This document shows, in pieces, positions 9,035 through 20,000 of a stretch of 64,000 nucleotides of DNA. The notes beneath the pieces were generated by a model that was not told the DNA's origin, searched no databases, and saw only the letters and a list, made by a program, of their open reading frames with translations. Every line of letters starts with the position of its first letter. The first letter of the stretch is position 1. The translations under genes were made by a program, and so were the position numbers. Source of the stretch: Pseudobdellovibrionaceae bacterium (lineage in GTDB: Bacteria; Bdellovibrionota; Bdellovibrionia; Bdellovibrionales; Bdellovibrionaceae); the NCBI GenBank assembly GCA_013359135.1, contig JABWCN010000006.1:18044-82043 (forward strand), written 5' to 3'.

Positions 9035-9502
9035 TTAATGTTTTTTAGAGCAAAAACTATCCAAACTTTCAATAGCTTTCTGGGCCTCAAAGCTGGGTTT
9101 TTTAATTTTTAAGGTATGGTTTTCATCCTCAAGTAAAATTTGGTTTTTTAACTTTTCACACCTTATCTTTAAATCTGTCATTTCTTTGGGCAGATTTTCT
9201 GCTAGCTCAAATAAAGGACTAAAGCTATACACAAAAGACAGCAAGACTTCTTCCTCAGCGGGTCCTTTTACTGGAAATTTCTCTTTAAACTGTTTTAGTT
9301 TTTCTTTCCACTCTTGATTCAGCTCTTCAACATGTTTTACCGCTTGAGTTATCTCTGAATCCTGAGATAAATAGCTAATAAAATTTTCCACTCGTTTATT
9401 TAAGTTTTCTTTGAATAAGCTCAATGAAGTCAAGTCGTCAGCTTTAACTACCTCAACACCAATTAAAAGAAGACAAAATGCAATGCAAACTATTTGCTTC
9501 AC
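9035..9502 (-). CDS. Small secreted protein, partner of the transglycosylase-like gene
   Basis: 155 aa from a GTG at 9502. This start is decided by a GGAGG six bases upstream, and the GTG overlaps the stop of the upstream gene as GTGA. It has a signal peptide (KQIVCIAFCLLLIGVEVVKA) and a mostly helical, charged mature part with two cysteines near the C-terminus (IRCEKL, SFCSKKH). No family recognised. Translational coupling to the lytic-transglycosylase-like gene suggests that the two act together in the periplasm. Confidence 0.7.
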   Translation of the reverse strand: MKQIVCIAFCLLLIGVEVVKADDLTSLSLFKENLNKRVENFISYLSQDSEITQAVKHVEELNQEWKEKLKQFKEKFPVKGPAEEEVLLSFVYSFSPLFELAENLPKEMTDLKIRCEKLKNQILLEDENHTLKIKKPSFEAQKAIESLDSFCSKKH

Positions 9503-10860
9503 TCTGTACCTCCAACACAATCCTCACCTAACAACTGCTTACGTGAATAATTTCTTTCCTGACATTCTTTTGAAGCTGGGCTAATGCCATCACGAAGACA
9601 CAAAACTTCACGCATTTTTTCTTTAATATTTTTCAAATACTGACTATTTTGATCTAATTTTTGACCAATAATTGCGGCCGGAGTTCGGGAAGAGAACCTA
9701 TTAATATCCAAAAACTTATACACTTCTTTGGCTCCCTCGGAACTGTAGGCTACCGCTATTAGTTTATTCAGCAAAGTTTCATTATTAATGATATGAGTTA
9801 AATTTCTTTTTTTCAATTGTGGAATTAAATATCGCTCTCGTAAAATTATATAATATCCTATAGAATAAATTGCACTTCTAGCCAAACCGTTTCCCGTGGC
9901 TATCCAACTACAGTAATTACCAGCATTAAACGCTGGAGGATCTGTCAGATCTTTCTTTGCTATCTTTTTAAAAGCGTCACATTTATGATTATCACTCTCG
10001 GCAATTGTAGATAAAATTTTTCTTCCATGAGTTATTTCTGTATCAAGCATGTCTTTAATAGCGGGAGTAGTTAATTGCGCAAAACCAACCCCTTTAGAAC
10101 TAGCAATGCTATAATTAAATCCTGACTCATTATTAAATTTTCTAAAAATAGCCGATGGATCAATGTCATACTTATCTGACAAGCAATCCAGAGCCGAGTT
10201 AATAACAAACTGAGTGTACTTTGACATATCTTCTGTTACACATTGTTTTTCATTTCCAGCGTACTTTCCATAAGACCTAGGGATTAAGCCCTGGCTAGGT
10301 AAAATAGCTCCTGCAATCTTTCGTCTATTGTTAGACTCACAACTGTAACCATCTCCGCTTGTGTCTCTTTTCAAAGCATTGTTAATACACTCCAGTTTAA
10401 TAAACTCATAGGGCGTATATTTTTTCCCAATTAAATCTACCTGCTTCTGCGGCAATTTTATAGGAAAAGTGATCGTTTCCATAATTTGAGCCTTGGCTTT
10501 ATTTAATAAGTTTTGAAAAAAATCAATAACTGTAGAAATTTGGTCTTTACTTTGAGGAACTAACTGACAACTAGACTCATCTCCCATTTTAAAATCATTC
10601 TCGTTAGCACTTTCTGAGTTCTCGTCTTTATTTTTATCTCTAAGCTCTGTAATCACAAAGTAAGATTTCGGTAAATCAAGGTTCCTTTCAAAATCATTAT
10701 AAAGACGACGGTTCTCTGGTCTAGCCCCATTGACACACTCCAAAGCACTGACCGTAGAGGCTTTGGAGTTTTGATAGGAAAACAAAAATAAAAATAGAAC
10801 TAAACAATTATAATTTCGTAAAAACACATTCCTTTTTCGGTAAATTTTTTTTAACCTCAA
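9499..10860 (-). CDS. Secreted lytic transglycosylase-like (SLT-fold) protein
   Basis: About 453 aa. After an N-terminal hydrophobic export signal (NCLVLFLFLFSYQ) and an unassigned cysteine-containing region, the middle carries FNNESGFNYSIASSKGVGFAQL. This is the E-S-x-F/Y ... G-x-x-Q-L pattern of SLT/lysozyme-fold transglycosylases, with Glu in NES as the catalytic acid. It should cleave peptidoglycan with formation of anhydro-muramyl ends. Many cysteines suggest disulfides in the periplasm. The start is uncertain: TTG at 10860 is used, while a GTG twelve codons in has AAGGA too close to it. Confidence 0.72.
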   Translation of the reverse strand: MRLKKIYRKRNVFLRNYNCLVLFLFLFSYQNSKASTVSALECVNGARPENRRLYNDFERNLDLPKSYFVITELRDKNKDENSESANENDFKMGDESSCQLVPQSKDQISTVIDFFQNLLNKAKAQIMETITFPIKLPQKQVDLIGKKYTPYEFIKLECINNALKRDTSGDGYSCESNNRRKIAGAILPSQGLIPRSYGKYAGNEKQCVTEDMSKYTQFVINSALDCLSDKYDIDPSAIFRKFNNESGFNYSIASSKGVGFAQLTTPAIKDMLDTEITHGRKILSTIAESDNHKCDAFKKIAKKDLTDPPAFNAGNYCSWIATGNGLARSAIYSIGYYIILRERYLIPQLKKRNLTHIINNETLLNKLIAVAYSSEGAKEVYKFLDINRFSSRTPAAIIGQKLDQNSQYLKNIKEKMREVLCLRDGISPASKECQERNYSRKQLLGEDCVGGTE

Positions 10861-10885
10861 GTAATCTTTTAGGCTCTAAAGCTTC

Positions 10886-10960
10886 CTCAATTGAGTTAGG
10901 TACAAACACCTTAAGTTAAACTAAACAAGACAGTAGAGAAAACAAAAAGCTCAAATTGAG
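10886..10960. promoter_or_regulatory. Pair of near-identical palindromes in a divergent promoter region
   Basis: CTCAATTGAG (10886-10895) and CTCAAATTGAG (10950-10960) are both self-complementary and lie 64 bp apart in the 218-bp gap between the divergent transglycosylase and ABC-F genes. They could be operator sites. Short AT-rich palindromes also arise by chance, so this is tentative. Confidence 0.3.
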
Positions 10961-11078
10961 ATGATCAAATTAGGAAGTGCCTGATTTGGACTACCCTCAA
11001 CGAGGAAATGAGGACAGACCCTAGAGATACTTATTTTTTTATTTCTATTGTTAAAAAGATTTGTTAATACCTTTGTCT

Positions 11079-12716
11079 ATGATTCATATTTCTAATATTT
11101 CAAAACAATACGGTAACAAAATACTTTATAAAAACGGTACATTTCAAATAAATCCTGGCGAAAAAATTGGTCTTGTTGGCCCCAATGGAGCTGGTAAATC
11201 CACAATTTTTCGTATCATAGTCAACGAGGAAGGACCAGACACTGGTACCATTAGCAAACCAGAAAAAACTGTTGTTGGTTATTTTTCTCAAAATATTGAA
11301 GAAATGAAAGGCAAGTCTGCTCTTCAAGAAGTTATCTCATCTGCTGGAAAAATTAGCGAACTTCAGCAAAAAATTGCACACTACGAACAACAACTTGCAG
11401 ATCCCAATTTAGATGAAGACAAGATGACTAAAATTCTTGAAGCCTATGGAGAAGCTCAAGGGGATTTTGAACGTCTTGGTGGCTATGACCTTGAGTCAAG
11501 AGCCCAAGAAATTTTGACAGGCTTAGGAATTGGTCCTGAAGATTATCATCGCCCAACAGAAAGTTTTAGCGGCGGATGGAAAATGAGAATTGCTTTAGCT
11601 AAAATTTTATTAATGAACCCCGACGTTCTCTTGATGGATGAGCCCACGAATCATCTTGATCTTGAATCTATCATTTGGCTGGAGGAATGGATTCGTCAAT
11701 TTAAAGGCTCTGTACTTATGACAAGTCATGACCGAGACTTTATGAATCGCTTAGTCAGTAAAATCGTCGAAGTAGCCTATCAGGCCATAACCGTTTATTC
11801 GGGAAATTATGATTTTTATGAAAAAGAAAAAGCCATAAGAAAAGAACAACTTATTGCCGCAGCCAAACGTCAAGAAGAAATGCTCGCCAAGGAGGAAGAA
11901 TTTATCGCTAGATTTGCTGCTCGCGCTTCTCACGCAGCACAAGTACAATCTCGAGTAAAAAAATTAGAAAAAATTGATCGCATTGAAATTCCCATCGAAG
12001 AAAAAGAAATTCAATTTGATTGGCCTACTCCTCCGCGTGGCGGGGATGAAGTTGTCAAATTTGAAAATTTAGAAAAAGTTTGGGAAACTCCAGAGGGTAA
12101 ACAAAAACTTGTTTTCAAAAATGCCAGCGCCTTAGTTAAAAGATCAGACAGAGTTGCTGTTGTTGGAGTCAATGGAGCGGGAAAATCTACACTTTTAAAA
12201 ATTATAGCAAATCACACTAAAGCAACCAGTGGATTTATTCAAATTGGATCAAGTATAGATATTGGTTACTTCAGTCAAAACTCACTTGATGTTTTAAATC
12301 CTCAAAATACTATTGTTGAAGAAATTCATACTCATATTCCCACAGCTGGTTTGGGCTATATTCGTAGTCTTCTTGGTGCTTTTAAATTTTCAGGGGAAGA
12401 GGCTGATAAAAAAATTTCCATCCTCTCGGGTGGAGAAAAAAGCAGGGTTGTTCTTGCAACCATTCTTTCCAAGCCAGTCAACTTATTAATTCTAGACGAG
12501 CCAACAAATCACTTGGATATTACCTCAAGAGAGGTGCTTCTTCAGGCAGTTAAAAATTTTCCAGGAACTGTTTTAATCGTAAGCCATGATCGTTTTTTCC
12601 TACGAGAAATCACGACCAGGGTCTTTGAGCTAGATAAAAATGTTCTGAACGTCTATGATGGCACCTGGGATTACTATTTAGAAAAATCAGAGAGACTAAA
12701 AGCTAATAAACATTAA
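11079..12716 (+). CDS. ABC-F family ATPase, YbiT/Uup-type
   Basis: About 545 aa, with no membrane segment. It has two ABC domains in one chain: Walker A GPNGAGKST and GVNGAGKST, signatures SFSGGWKMRIALAK and ILSGGEKSRVVLAT, Walker B LLMDEPTNHLD and LILDEPTNHLD, and a charged P-site linker between them (KEKAIRKEQLIAAAKRQEEM...). ABC-F proteins bind the ribosomal E site and relieve stalling; some confer antibiotic resistance. The lack of a C-terminal coiled coil and the MIHISNISKQYG start fit the YbiT-like group. I chose the ATG at 11079 since the first domain begins there. There is no clear ribosome site. Confidence 0.9.
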   Translation: MIHISNISKQYGNKILYKNGTFQINPGEKIGLVGPNGAGKSTIFRIIVNEEGPDTGTISKPEKTVVGYFSQNIEEMKGKSALQEVISSAGKISELQQKIAHYEQQLADPNLDEDKMTKILEAYGEAQGDFERLGGYDLESRAQEILTGLGIGPEDYHRPTESFSGGWKMRIALAKILLMNPDVLLMDEPTNHLDLESIIWLEEWIRQFKGSVLMTSHDRDFMNRLVSKIVEVAYQAITVYSGNYDFYEKEKAIRKEQLIAAAKRQEEMLAKEEEFIARFAARASHAAQVQSRVKKLEKIDRIEIPIEEKEIQFDWPTPPRGGDEVVKFENLEKVWETPEGKQKLVFKNASALVKRSDRVAVVGVNGAGKSTLLKIIANHTKATSGFIQIGSSIDIGYFSQNSLDVLNPQNTIVEEIHTHIPTAGLGYIRSLLGAFKFSGEEADKKISILSGGEKSRVVLATILSKPVNLLILDEPTNHLDITSREVLLQAVKNFPGTVLIVSHDRFFLREITTRVFELDKNVLNVYDGTWDYYLEKSERLKANKH

Positions 12717-12817
12717 AAATATACGAGCGCTGTTTGGTTAAGCCTGTGACATTTCATTCTGTGATATTTCGCTATTGTAAAGAAAATAGCCAAGTAAGTT
12801 AGGTATGTAATCTTGAT

Positions 12818-14872
12818 CTAGTGGGCACCTAGTAGATCATTTACAATTCGATCGGCTTTATAAATTTTTTTCAATGCCTCGACTAATGCCGCACTATGAA
12901 CTGAAACAGCGCGGTTGACTGAATCATCAAAGCCATAATCACCACCTAGTGATTGAAGATTTCCGTCAAAAATCAAACCTACAATTTCTGCGTTCTTATT
13001 GATAACTGGAGAACCAGAGTTACCACCGATAATATCGTTGTCTGAAACAAAATTCATAGGTGTGTTCAAATCCAATATAGTTTTTGCATCTAACCATGAT
13101 TTGGGTAATGCAAATGGATCGCTGCCAGTATGACGATCAAATGCTCCCTGCATTTTTGTGATCGGATTTATCTGAGTAGCGCCCTCTGCATAACCACGAA
13201 TTTTTCCATAGGACACCCTTAATGTGAACGTTGCATCTGGATATGTATTGGCTCCATTCACGGCAAATTGCGCGTGAGCCACTCGCTCACTTTGCTTTTT
13301 AATAATTGGTTCAATGTCATCTTCAAATTTTTTCCGAATTGCTCGGCCATCAGGGTCAATAGCAAGAGCCAATTGAATCATTGGATCCTTTGAAGACTCA
13401 ATCGCCTTCTGCCCGCCTTCAAAAAGCTCTTTACGAACCTTTGGGTCTTTTAATCTAGTACCCTTTACCAACTCTTGAGCCAATGTCGCAGGAGACTTAA
13501 GACCTAGCACCTTTTTTACAAACGGATGATCTGCTTTTAAATCCTCTCTCATTTTTGTTAACCCAAAAGTCATTTTCGCGATTTCAAATTCTTCATAGAT
13601 AGGTGCTTCGCTGAACAATTCTTGTTTCAACTGAGGTAAACGTGAATCATTGAACTCGCGATATCTTTTCTCATTTGGCTTCTGCAATTCTTCAGCGGCT
13701 CGAACCAATCTCTTAGCCTTCCAAAACAAATCCGATCCATAACTTGTTTGTTCAATTTTTTCTAAAGAAATTTTTATGTTTTTTAAAGCTAATTGAGCCT
13801 TAGCAAGCTCATCCCAGGCAGAACCATATGCAACTTTCCATTTTGGATTCATATTTATCTTTTGACGTAATTTGGTTTCTTCAGCAACCTTTTTTCCAAA
13901 AAAATTCTTATCTAGTAAAGCTTCTTCTTTTCCTTTCGTCTTTTTCAGACTGTTTTCAACACCGAATAAATCAGTTTCAGAGGTCCGACGTTGCTCAATT
14001 CCGCGGTTGCCATATTCTTTTAAAAATCCACGGTATTCAGATAGGCTTAAAAGGTTACGAATTAAGCCAAAATCTCGCAGGTATTCAAGTTCTGCAACTG
14101 TAAGCAATCTTGAGGTGTTACCTGGATGTCCCGAAACAAAAGTTAAGTCTCCGTCTTTAGCGACATCATTTGACCATTTAAAAAAGTTTTTATTCACCAA
14201 AGGCCTATTATTTTCATAAACACGCAAAAATGAAACATCTAAATCATACCGAGGAAAATTAAAATTATCTGGATCTCCACCAAAAAATGCAATGGCCATT
14301 TCAGGAGCAAAAACTAAACGCACATCTTGATATCGATGATATTTGTACAAATGGTATTCCCCTCCATGAAACAACGTAACAACATCGCAGCGAATATTGT
14401 CGTCACCACCCGAGCAATTTTTTTCAATTTTAGCCATTTCTGCTTTTTGCGCATCATTATAGGCTTGTCCTTTTAAATTTTTGGTCGCTGCTGTGATTTG
14501 TTGGGTAACATTTGAAATATTAACCAATCGATTCACTTCAATTTCAGGACAACGAACTTCGTCGTTTTCAGTTTTTGCATAAAACCCCTCAGAGACGTAA
14601 TCCTTGTTCGCATTCGAAAGCTGTTCGATACATGAATGGGCACAGTGATGATTCGTCATAACCAGTCCATTCGCAGAAACAAAGCTTCCTGAGCAACCAC
14701 CGGCCAGGCGAGCAGAGGCTAGCCTAACATGATCAAGCCATTCAGGAGTTGCTAAAAAATTGTATTTTTTTTGAACCGTATTCGTTGGAAAATTATTTAA
14801 AAGCCACATGCCTTCGTCAGCAAAGGAAGTGATCGAATTCAAAACAACAAAAGAGAAGATAAAAAACTTCAT
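12818..14872 (-). CDS. S46 family dipeptidyl peptidase (DPP7/DPP11 type)
   Basis: 684 aa with a signal peptide (residues 1-18). S46 enzymes are periplasmic or secreted serine peptidases that release dipeptides. The chymotrypsin-like elements are visible: GGCSGSFVSANGLVMTNHHC (catalytic His in HH, 75-76), DLDVSFLRVYENNRP with the Asp, and GGNSGSPV with Ser619. The specificity residue 18 positions after the Ser is Gly (G637, in LIFDGN). In the family Gly there goes with DPP7 (hydrophobic P1) and Arg with DPP11 (acidic P1), so DPP7-like specificity is expected. The role is probably digestion of imported or prey-derived peptides. It converges with the ABC-F gene. Confidence 0.92.
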   Translation of the reverse strand: MKFFIFSFVVLNSITSFADEGMWLLNNFPTNTVQKKYNFLATPEWLDHVRLASARLAGGCSGSFVSANGLVMTNHHCAHSCIEQLSNANKDYVSEGFYAKTENDEVRCPEIEVNRLVNISNVTQQITAATKNLKGQAYNDAQKAEMAKIEKNCSGGDDNIRCDVVTLFHGGEYHLYKYHRYQDVRLVFAPEMAIAFFGGDPDNFNFPRYDLDVSFLRVYENNRPLVNKNFFKWSNDVAKDGDLTFVSGHPGNTSRLLTVAELEYLRDFGLIRNLLSLSEYRGFLKEYGNRGIEQRRTSETDLFGVENSLKKTKGKEEALLDKNFFGKKVAEETKLRQKINMNPKWKVAYGSAWDELAKAQLALKNIKISLEKIEQTSYGSDLFWKAKRLVRAAEELQKPNEKRYREFNDSRLPQLKQELFSEAPIYEEFEIAKMTFGLTKMREDLKADHPFVKKVLGLKSPATLAQELVKGTRLKDPKVRKELFEGGQKAIESSKDPMIQLALAIDPDGRAIRKKFEDDIEPIIKKQSERVAHAQFAVNGANTYPDATFTLRVSYGKIRGYAEGATQINPITKMQGAFDRHTGSDPFALPKSWLDAKTILDLNTPMNFVSDNDIIGGNSGSPVINKNAEIVGLIFDGNLQSLGGDYGFDDSVNRAVSVHSAALVEALKKIYKADRIVNDLLGAH

Positions 14873-15223
14873 AAAAACATCCTTCGTTCCTAATCAAAAA
14901 TATTTTTCAATTTATTCAACTATATTTTCTTGTTAGATTTTAGAATACCTTATTTTTAAAAATAGACATGAAGTAGCATGGCTTCAGGACTTTTGTTATA
15001 GTTATATACGACTTACCTACTTAACTGTAGTTTAAATGTGATTTACCTGGTCAAAAGATTTCTTCTAGACTTTAAAACTGTTTCTAGTTTTTATTATTGA
15101 TCAAATCTGTTTTCTTATCTGAAATTTGTCATTTAATTATCCATTCCAGACCTATTTCATATTGAGATTTTTTCTGCTTTACCGAAACGATATGTGATGA
15201 AAAAAATATCGTTAGGTGGTTAT
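14873..15223. other. Intergenic region, 351 bp, upstream of the FliF-FliG-like operon
   Basis: This AT-rich divergent region must hold the promoters of the S46 peptidase and of the large plus-strand operon. I found no good sigma-70, sigma-54 or FliA (TAAA-N15-GCCGATAA) promoter and no strong hairpin. An imperfect direct repeat (ACTTACCTACT / ATTTACCTGGT, near 15010-15055) is the only pattern noted. Confidence 0.4.
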
Positions 15224-17002
15224 ATGAAAATAATGAAGAATCCTTCGCGATTCAGTACTATAAGTGCTTGTCTTGTAGTTCTTTTATTAGTTCTTTCACC
15301 GGCCATTGCTCAATTTCGAGAGGAAATGGCAACACTCGAGACTATGTATGAATCGCGTGCAAGAGCTGTTGTGAATACCGTGCTAAGACCTTATGAATAT
15401 TCACTAGTCGTTGCTGTTGACATTGATAAAGATGAAACAAGACTTGCTAAGCTTCAAGAAGAATTTGAAAAAGACCTATTGCCTGGAATGCCCGGTGGAA
15501 TTAACTCTGAAAATCCCGCAATTGCTAATCAACTTCATGAAATGAAAAGTAAAGTAGATATACACCTTGTCCTTGCTAATAAAATTACTAAAGAAAAAGA
15601 AGAAACTATTTCCTCTTTGCTTAAAATGAAACTTCATCTTGACGAGAAAAATGGAGACTCCTTAACGATTGTTCGCTCTGAACTACCTTCAGAAAAAGAA
15701 GAAGTTAGTGCTACTAAATTGCCTGAATTATCTTGGAAAATGTGGGGCATGATCACTGCAACTATTTTACTTTTGTTGTCAGGATTGTTTTTCTACTTAA
15801 GTCGTAAAACCAATAAGTCTGATAAAAAAGAAGATGAGAAAAAAGATAAAGAAGAAAATGTAAAACCAGATTTAGAAAAACAAAAAACTGACGCCAATGA
15901 AGCCACCGCTGAAAATAAAGACAATGACACTTTGCCTGAACTAGATCCCACAGAAATCATGTTTGAGCAAAAACAACAAATACTTTCACTAGCTTCTCAA
16001 TATCCTGAGGCAACCATTCAAGCGCTTACTGAACACTTTCAAAAAGGCCATGAACATGATGTCCTTTATCTTTGTGAAGCTTTCGGTTGGGAATTAGCTA
16101 AGAAAATTTTTGCTGGTTTTTCTCCCCGTATATGGGGTCGTATGGGACACATGTTAATTGCTGAACAAGAAAAACCTGATGTTAATAAGATGATTAAAGC
16201 TCTAGAGGTTTGTAACAAGAATATTCTTAAAAAATTCTTAGAGCTTGGTGATGTTGATTCTAAAAATCCTTTCGCTTTCATTTGGAAGTTAGGTTCCTAT
16301 GACCGCAGTAAACTTCTGGCTAATGAATCTGCTCAAAATATTGCATTAATTTGTGCGCATGGCGATAGTGAGCAAGTCGGAGAAATCATGGAATCTTTGG
16401 ATCCCATCACTCAGGAAGCTGTTACTGTGTGTATTTCTAGATTGCAAAGTTTTAATGAACAACAAACTCGAGCGGTCAACGATTCTCTAATTAAAAAACT
16501 GAAACAATTAAAAGAAAACCCTGAGGTTAAAGCTAATGGTATCGAAATCGTATCTGATCTATTAAGAGCATTACCAGCCGAAAAAGAATCTGCTTTTTTT
16601 GAAAAAATACTCCTTGAAAATCCTGTTGATGCAGAAAAAGTGAGAAGAAGAATTTTACTTTATGCAGATATAAAATATGTCCCAGCAGATATTATTTCTG
16701 AAGTTTCTGCAATGTTAGACATCAGTGTTTTAGTAAATGCCCTTAGAAAGGGAAATCCAGAAACTAAAGAATATATTCTCAAAGCTCTACCTCCAAAAAA
16801 ATCTTACATGATTCAAAGAGATCTCGAATTGGATGTCTCGATTAGCGACAGACAATCTGCTTTGTCTCAACGTGAAATTGTAAAAACGATTACAGCCCTC
16901 CTTAAGGCAAAAAATCTTGAGCTGGTTGAGCTATTAAAAGATTCCAAATATAATAAAATAGTTGGCTCTAAACCAAAAATGGAACGTCCAAAGGCGGCAT
17001 AA
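15224..17002 (+). CDS. FliF(C-terminal)-FliG fusion-like membrane protein
   Basis: 592 aa. Residues 1-30 are a signal peptide. Residues 31-152 match the C-terminal periplasmic part of FliF: a RARAVVNTVLRPYEYSLVVA segment (VGPGKVRVxVSVD region), PGMPGGINSENPA (compare GVPGALSNQPP), and LHLDEKNGDSLTIVRSELP (compare the RGDSVTVVNMPF ending). One membrane helix (174-193) and a charged linker follow. From about 242 to the end it reads as FliG: a middle domain LLANESAQNIALICAHGDS (EHPQ replaced by ESAQ), and a C-terminal domain with NPVDAEKVRRRILLYADI, VLVNALRKGNPETKEYILKA and SDRQSALSQREIVKTITALL. The charged torque helix (DDRxIQRVLREVD) is largely uncharged (PADIISEVSAMLD). FliF ring-building motifs are absent. 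The ATG at 15224 is chosen for AGGTGG upstream and the signal peptide; an ATG at 15197 is possible. Confidence 0.78.
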   Translation: MKIMKNPSRFSTISACLVVLLLVLSPAIAQFREEMATLETMYESRARAVVNTVLRPYEYSLVVAVDIDKDETRLAKLQEEFEKDLLPGMPGGINSENPAIANQLHEMKSKVDIHLVLANKITKEKEETISSLLKMKLHLDEKNGDSLTIVRSELPSEKEEVSATKLPELSWKMWGMITATILLLLSGLFFYLSRKTNKSDKKEDEKKDKEENVKPDLEKQKTDANEATAENKDNDTLPELDPTEIMFEQKQQILSLASQYPEATIQALTEHFQKGHEHDVLYLCEAFGWELAKKIFAGFSPRIWGRMGHMLIAEQEKPDVNKMIKALEVCNKNILKKFLELGDVDSKNPFAFIWKLGSYDRSKLLANESAQNIALICAHGDSEQVGEIMESLDPITQEAVTVCISRLQSFNEQQTRAVNDSLIKKLKQLKENPEVKANGIEIVSDLLRALPAEKESAFFEKILLENPVDAEKVRRRILLYADIKYVPADIISEVSAMLDISVLVNALRKGNPETKEYILKALPPKKSYMIQRDLELDVSISDRQSALSQREIVKTITALLKAKNLELVELLKDSKYNKIVGSKPKMERPKAA

Positions 17003-17005
17003 TTA

Positions 17006-20000
17006 ATGAAAATTAATTTAGACTCTTTTTTTAAAATAAAATACGGCCTCATTAAGGTTTTAATACCCATAGTGCTGTCTTTGGGCGCACTTACAAGCTG
17101 TAGTAATTCTGGATTACAAGGCACAAGTCTTTATAGCAAGTTTCAAGGAATTTCTTCTGCTGAAGCCCTAAGCCCAAGTTCTATTAGACTCACTTGGGGT
17201 CTGGATGCAAAATACACAGAATATCGTATTTACGAAAATGACGCCGTGACACCAGCTAAAAAAGAAACCTTTGGAATGACAACAGTTAGTAATCTACAAG
17301 CTGGGACAACTTATTATTATCTTATTTCAGGATATTCTGAGGCTGCTGGAGAAAATTTTGTAGGTGATAAAATTTCTGTTATGACCATGAATCACTTCAC
17401 AGGTTTAAAAAGTGATGGAATCATTTTGAAATCTAGCAACGAAGTCAAGTTGTCTTGGACTATGAATTCTGCAACAACTAAATTTAAAATTTACTATAAA
17501 AATAAAACTGGAACTTGGGACCTAAATTCTCCTGCAACAATTGTAGAAAATGATAATCAATACACATTAACTGGTTTAACAACTGGACAAGAGTATTGCT
17601 TCTATATAAAAGCTGAATATCTTGATGGAACTTCAGAACCAGCAGCTTCCTCTGAGGCTGATTTAAACTCAGCAGCTCCTTGTCAGTTGATTACAGCTCC
17701 AATGCCATCACTTCCAACAATAAGTATCAACTCAGTTACCTTTGGTGATTTTCCATGGTTTTGGACAGCTAATGGAGATACCACTTACAAAACTGAAATT
17801 TATGATTCCTCTACAAATAATCGTATTGCCAGTCGTATTGGAAATGGTTATTTCCGTTCTACAGTTAGTTTAAATCAAGGAAATAAAAACTTTTATGCTC
17901 TTGTTTCAAATGCCACAGGAAATGTGTCTCGCGTTGATTTAAATATTATTAGCAATAAAGCTGTCACCTCAACAGCAGTAAGAAAAATGAATTCCACTGG
18001 CAGTATTGGACCCATTTTTCCGCCTATTCTTTCTGATGGAAAAGGCCCTCAAAATCTTGGTACTCAAGTTGTAAGTGGTGACTTCAACTGTGATGGTCTT
18101 CCTGATATCGCGGTTTCTGCTAACGCTTCGGTCCCATTTAGCACCAAGGAGCATTATTCTGGAATAGGCTCTGTAACTGTCTATTACACTCGTCAATATA
18201 TTGAAAATGATGCTAACGGCGATCCTGTTACCAAATATGGTTTAAAAACAGACGTGGCTCCTTCTGCCACTGCAGTAGCTCCTAATCCACAACTTATATC
18301 CTATCCTATAGACACCTCTTCTGCATCGATTGGAACTAAACTCGCTGTTGGTAACTTCAATGGTGATTGCTACCAAAAAGGTTACGATGCGGCTTCACCA
18401 AATGGTTCTCCTGCAAGAGGTAACTGTGATTATATCTACACTCACTTTACCACTCCGACAGCTCAGTTGATAAGAAATACTAAAAAGTGCGATGATTTAG
18501 TTGTTAATACTAAAGCGGGGTATTTTTATGTCGTTTATGGAGACCCAGTTCTGGGATTGGTTTCAGGATCAATGTCAAATACGGCAGGTTCTGATGAACA
18601 AACTTGTGATTCGGCATCTTCTTCATGTAGAACCTCAAAATACAATGTCCCTACAGGTTATAATAGTTCTTCATTTGGCCGTGCGATTGCCGTAGGAGAT
18701 TTTAATAATGATGGTTTTGACGATATCGCCGTTTCCGCTCCATTAAATGGAACAAATATTGACGACATTTTGGTTTATCGAGGCGATAGCCTTGGGATTT
18801 ATCCTTATGGAAGCTCTTATTCTTTTAGTAATATAAGGGCTGATTCAAGTGTTGGATTAGCAGGTGCTGAAATCATTTCATCTTCTTCTAATGACTTCGG
18901 ATTTTCACTTACAGCAGTTCCCAACTCAAGACTCTGTAAAAACGGTAGTCCAGCATCTTCTGTTTACCGAACTCAATTTCTTTCTGATGGATCAAATCAA
19001 AATATTAATGGCTTAGACACCACAAAATGCGCAGACTTAATTATTGGCTCTCCGAAGAAAGCTCATGGTTCTAATACAGGTTCCATCTATAGCTGTCGCG
19101 GAAGTCAGCCAACTGTAGGAGATAAACAAAAAATCACCTCTTGGACTTGCAGAGAACACTATCCCAATTCCATAGCTAGTGAACTAATTTCTGATTTCGG
19201 TTACTCTTTAGTAGGTGTTGCTAATCAAAATGGTTATCCCGTTGGACCGAACGTCCTAGGAACTGCGCTGAGCCTTCGTCGTCCAAATGTCTGGGGAGCT
19301 CTGTTCGTTGGGGCCCCATCATCAACTATCAATACTCAAACTAATGTTGGAAGTGTTTATGGATATTATTTAACCGATAGTAATGGAAATAATGTGAGCA
19401 AAGGAATTCAAACAGTTCTGGGTTCTGCGGGAGGAGCTCACACTGTTGGAGCAGATAATGCTGTTCCTTGTGATCGCGTTAACTCAACTTGTGTTGTACA
19501 AAGAATTTATCCTTCACCGGCCCAAGTGGGTATGAAGTTTGGATTTACTTTAAGTTCTGTTGGTGAAAAAGCTGGAAGTGATGATCCATGGATGCCGATG
19601 TTAGCTGTGGGCTCTCCTTACAGAGATAACATTAATACCAGTGGACAAACTGTTACTGATGCTGGTGCTTTATATCTTTTCCGTGGAGACATCTCTACTT
19701 TTATGAACCAAATCGATAACGGTATTGAAATCACTCAACCAAAATATAACCCCACCAAGCTCACAGCTTGTAGTAATGGAGATTGTACTTGGCTTTCGGG
19801 CGGAGTGAGTCCTTTTGGTAGCACTATCGTTTATTCTAATACTGTTTCAACTAGTGCTAATCTTGGACTTGGTGGAGCTGCTGGTTTTAATTCTCTGGCT
19901 GATTACAGCTTTAATAATGACACGCAAACAGATGTTTTTGTTTCAGCCCCTAATGACAACACGGCTTCTACCGCAAATGGCAGTTTGTTTGGATTTTTCT

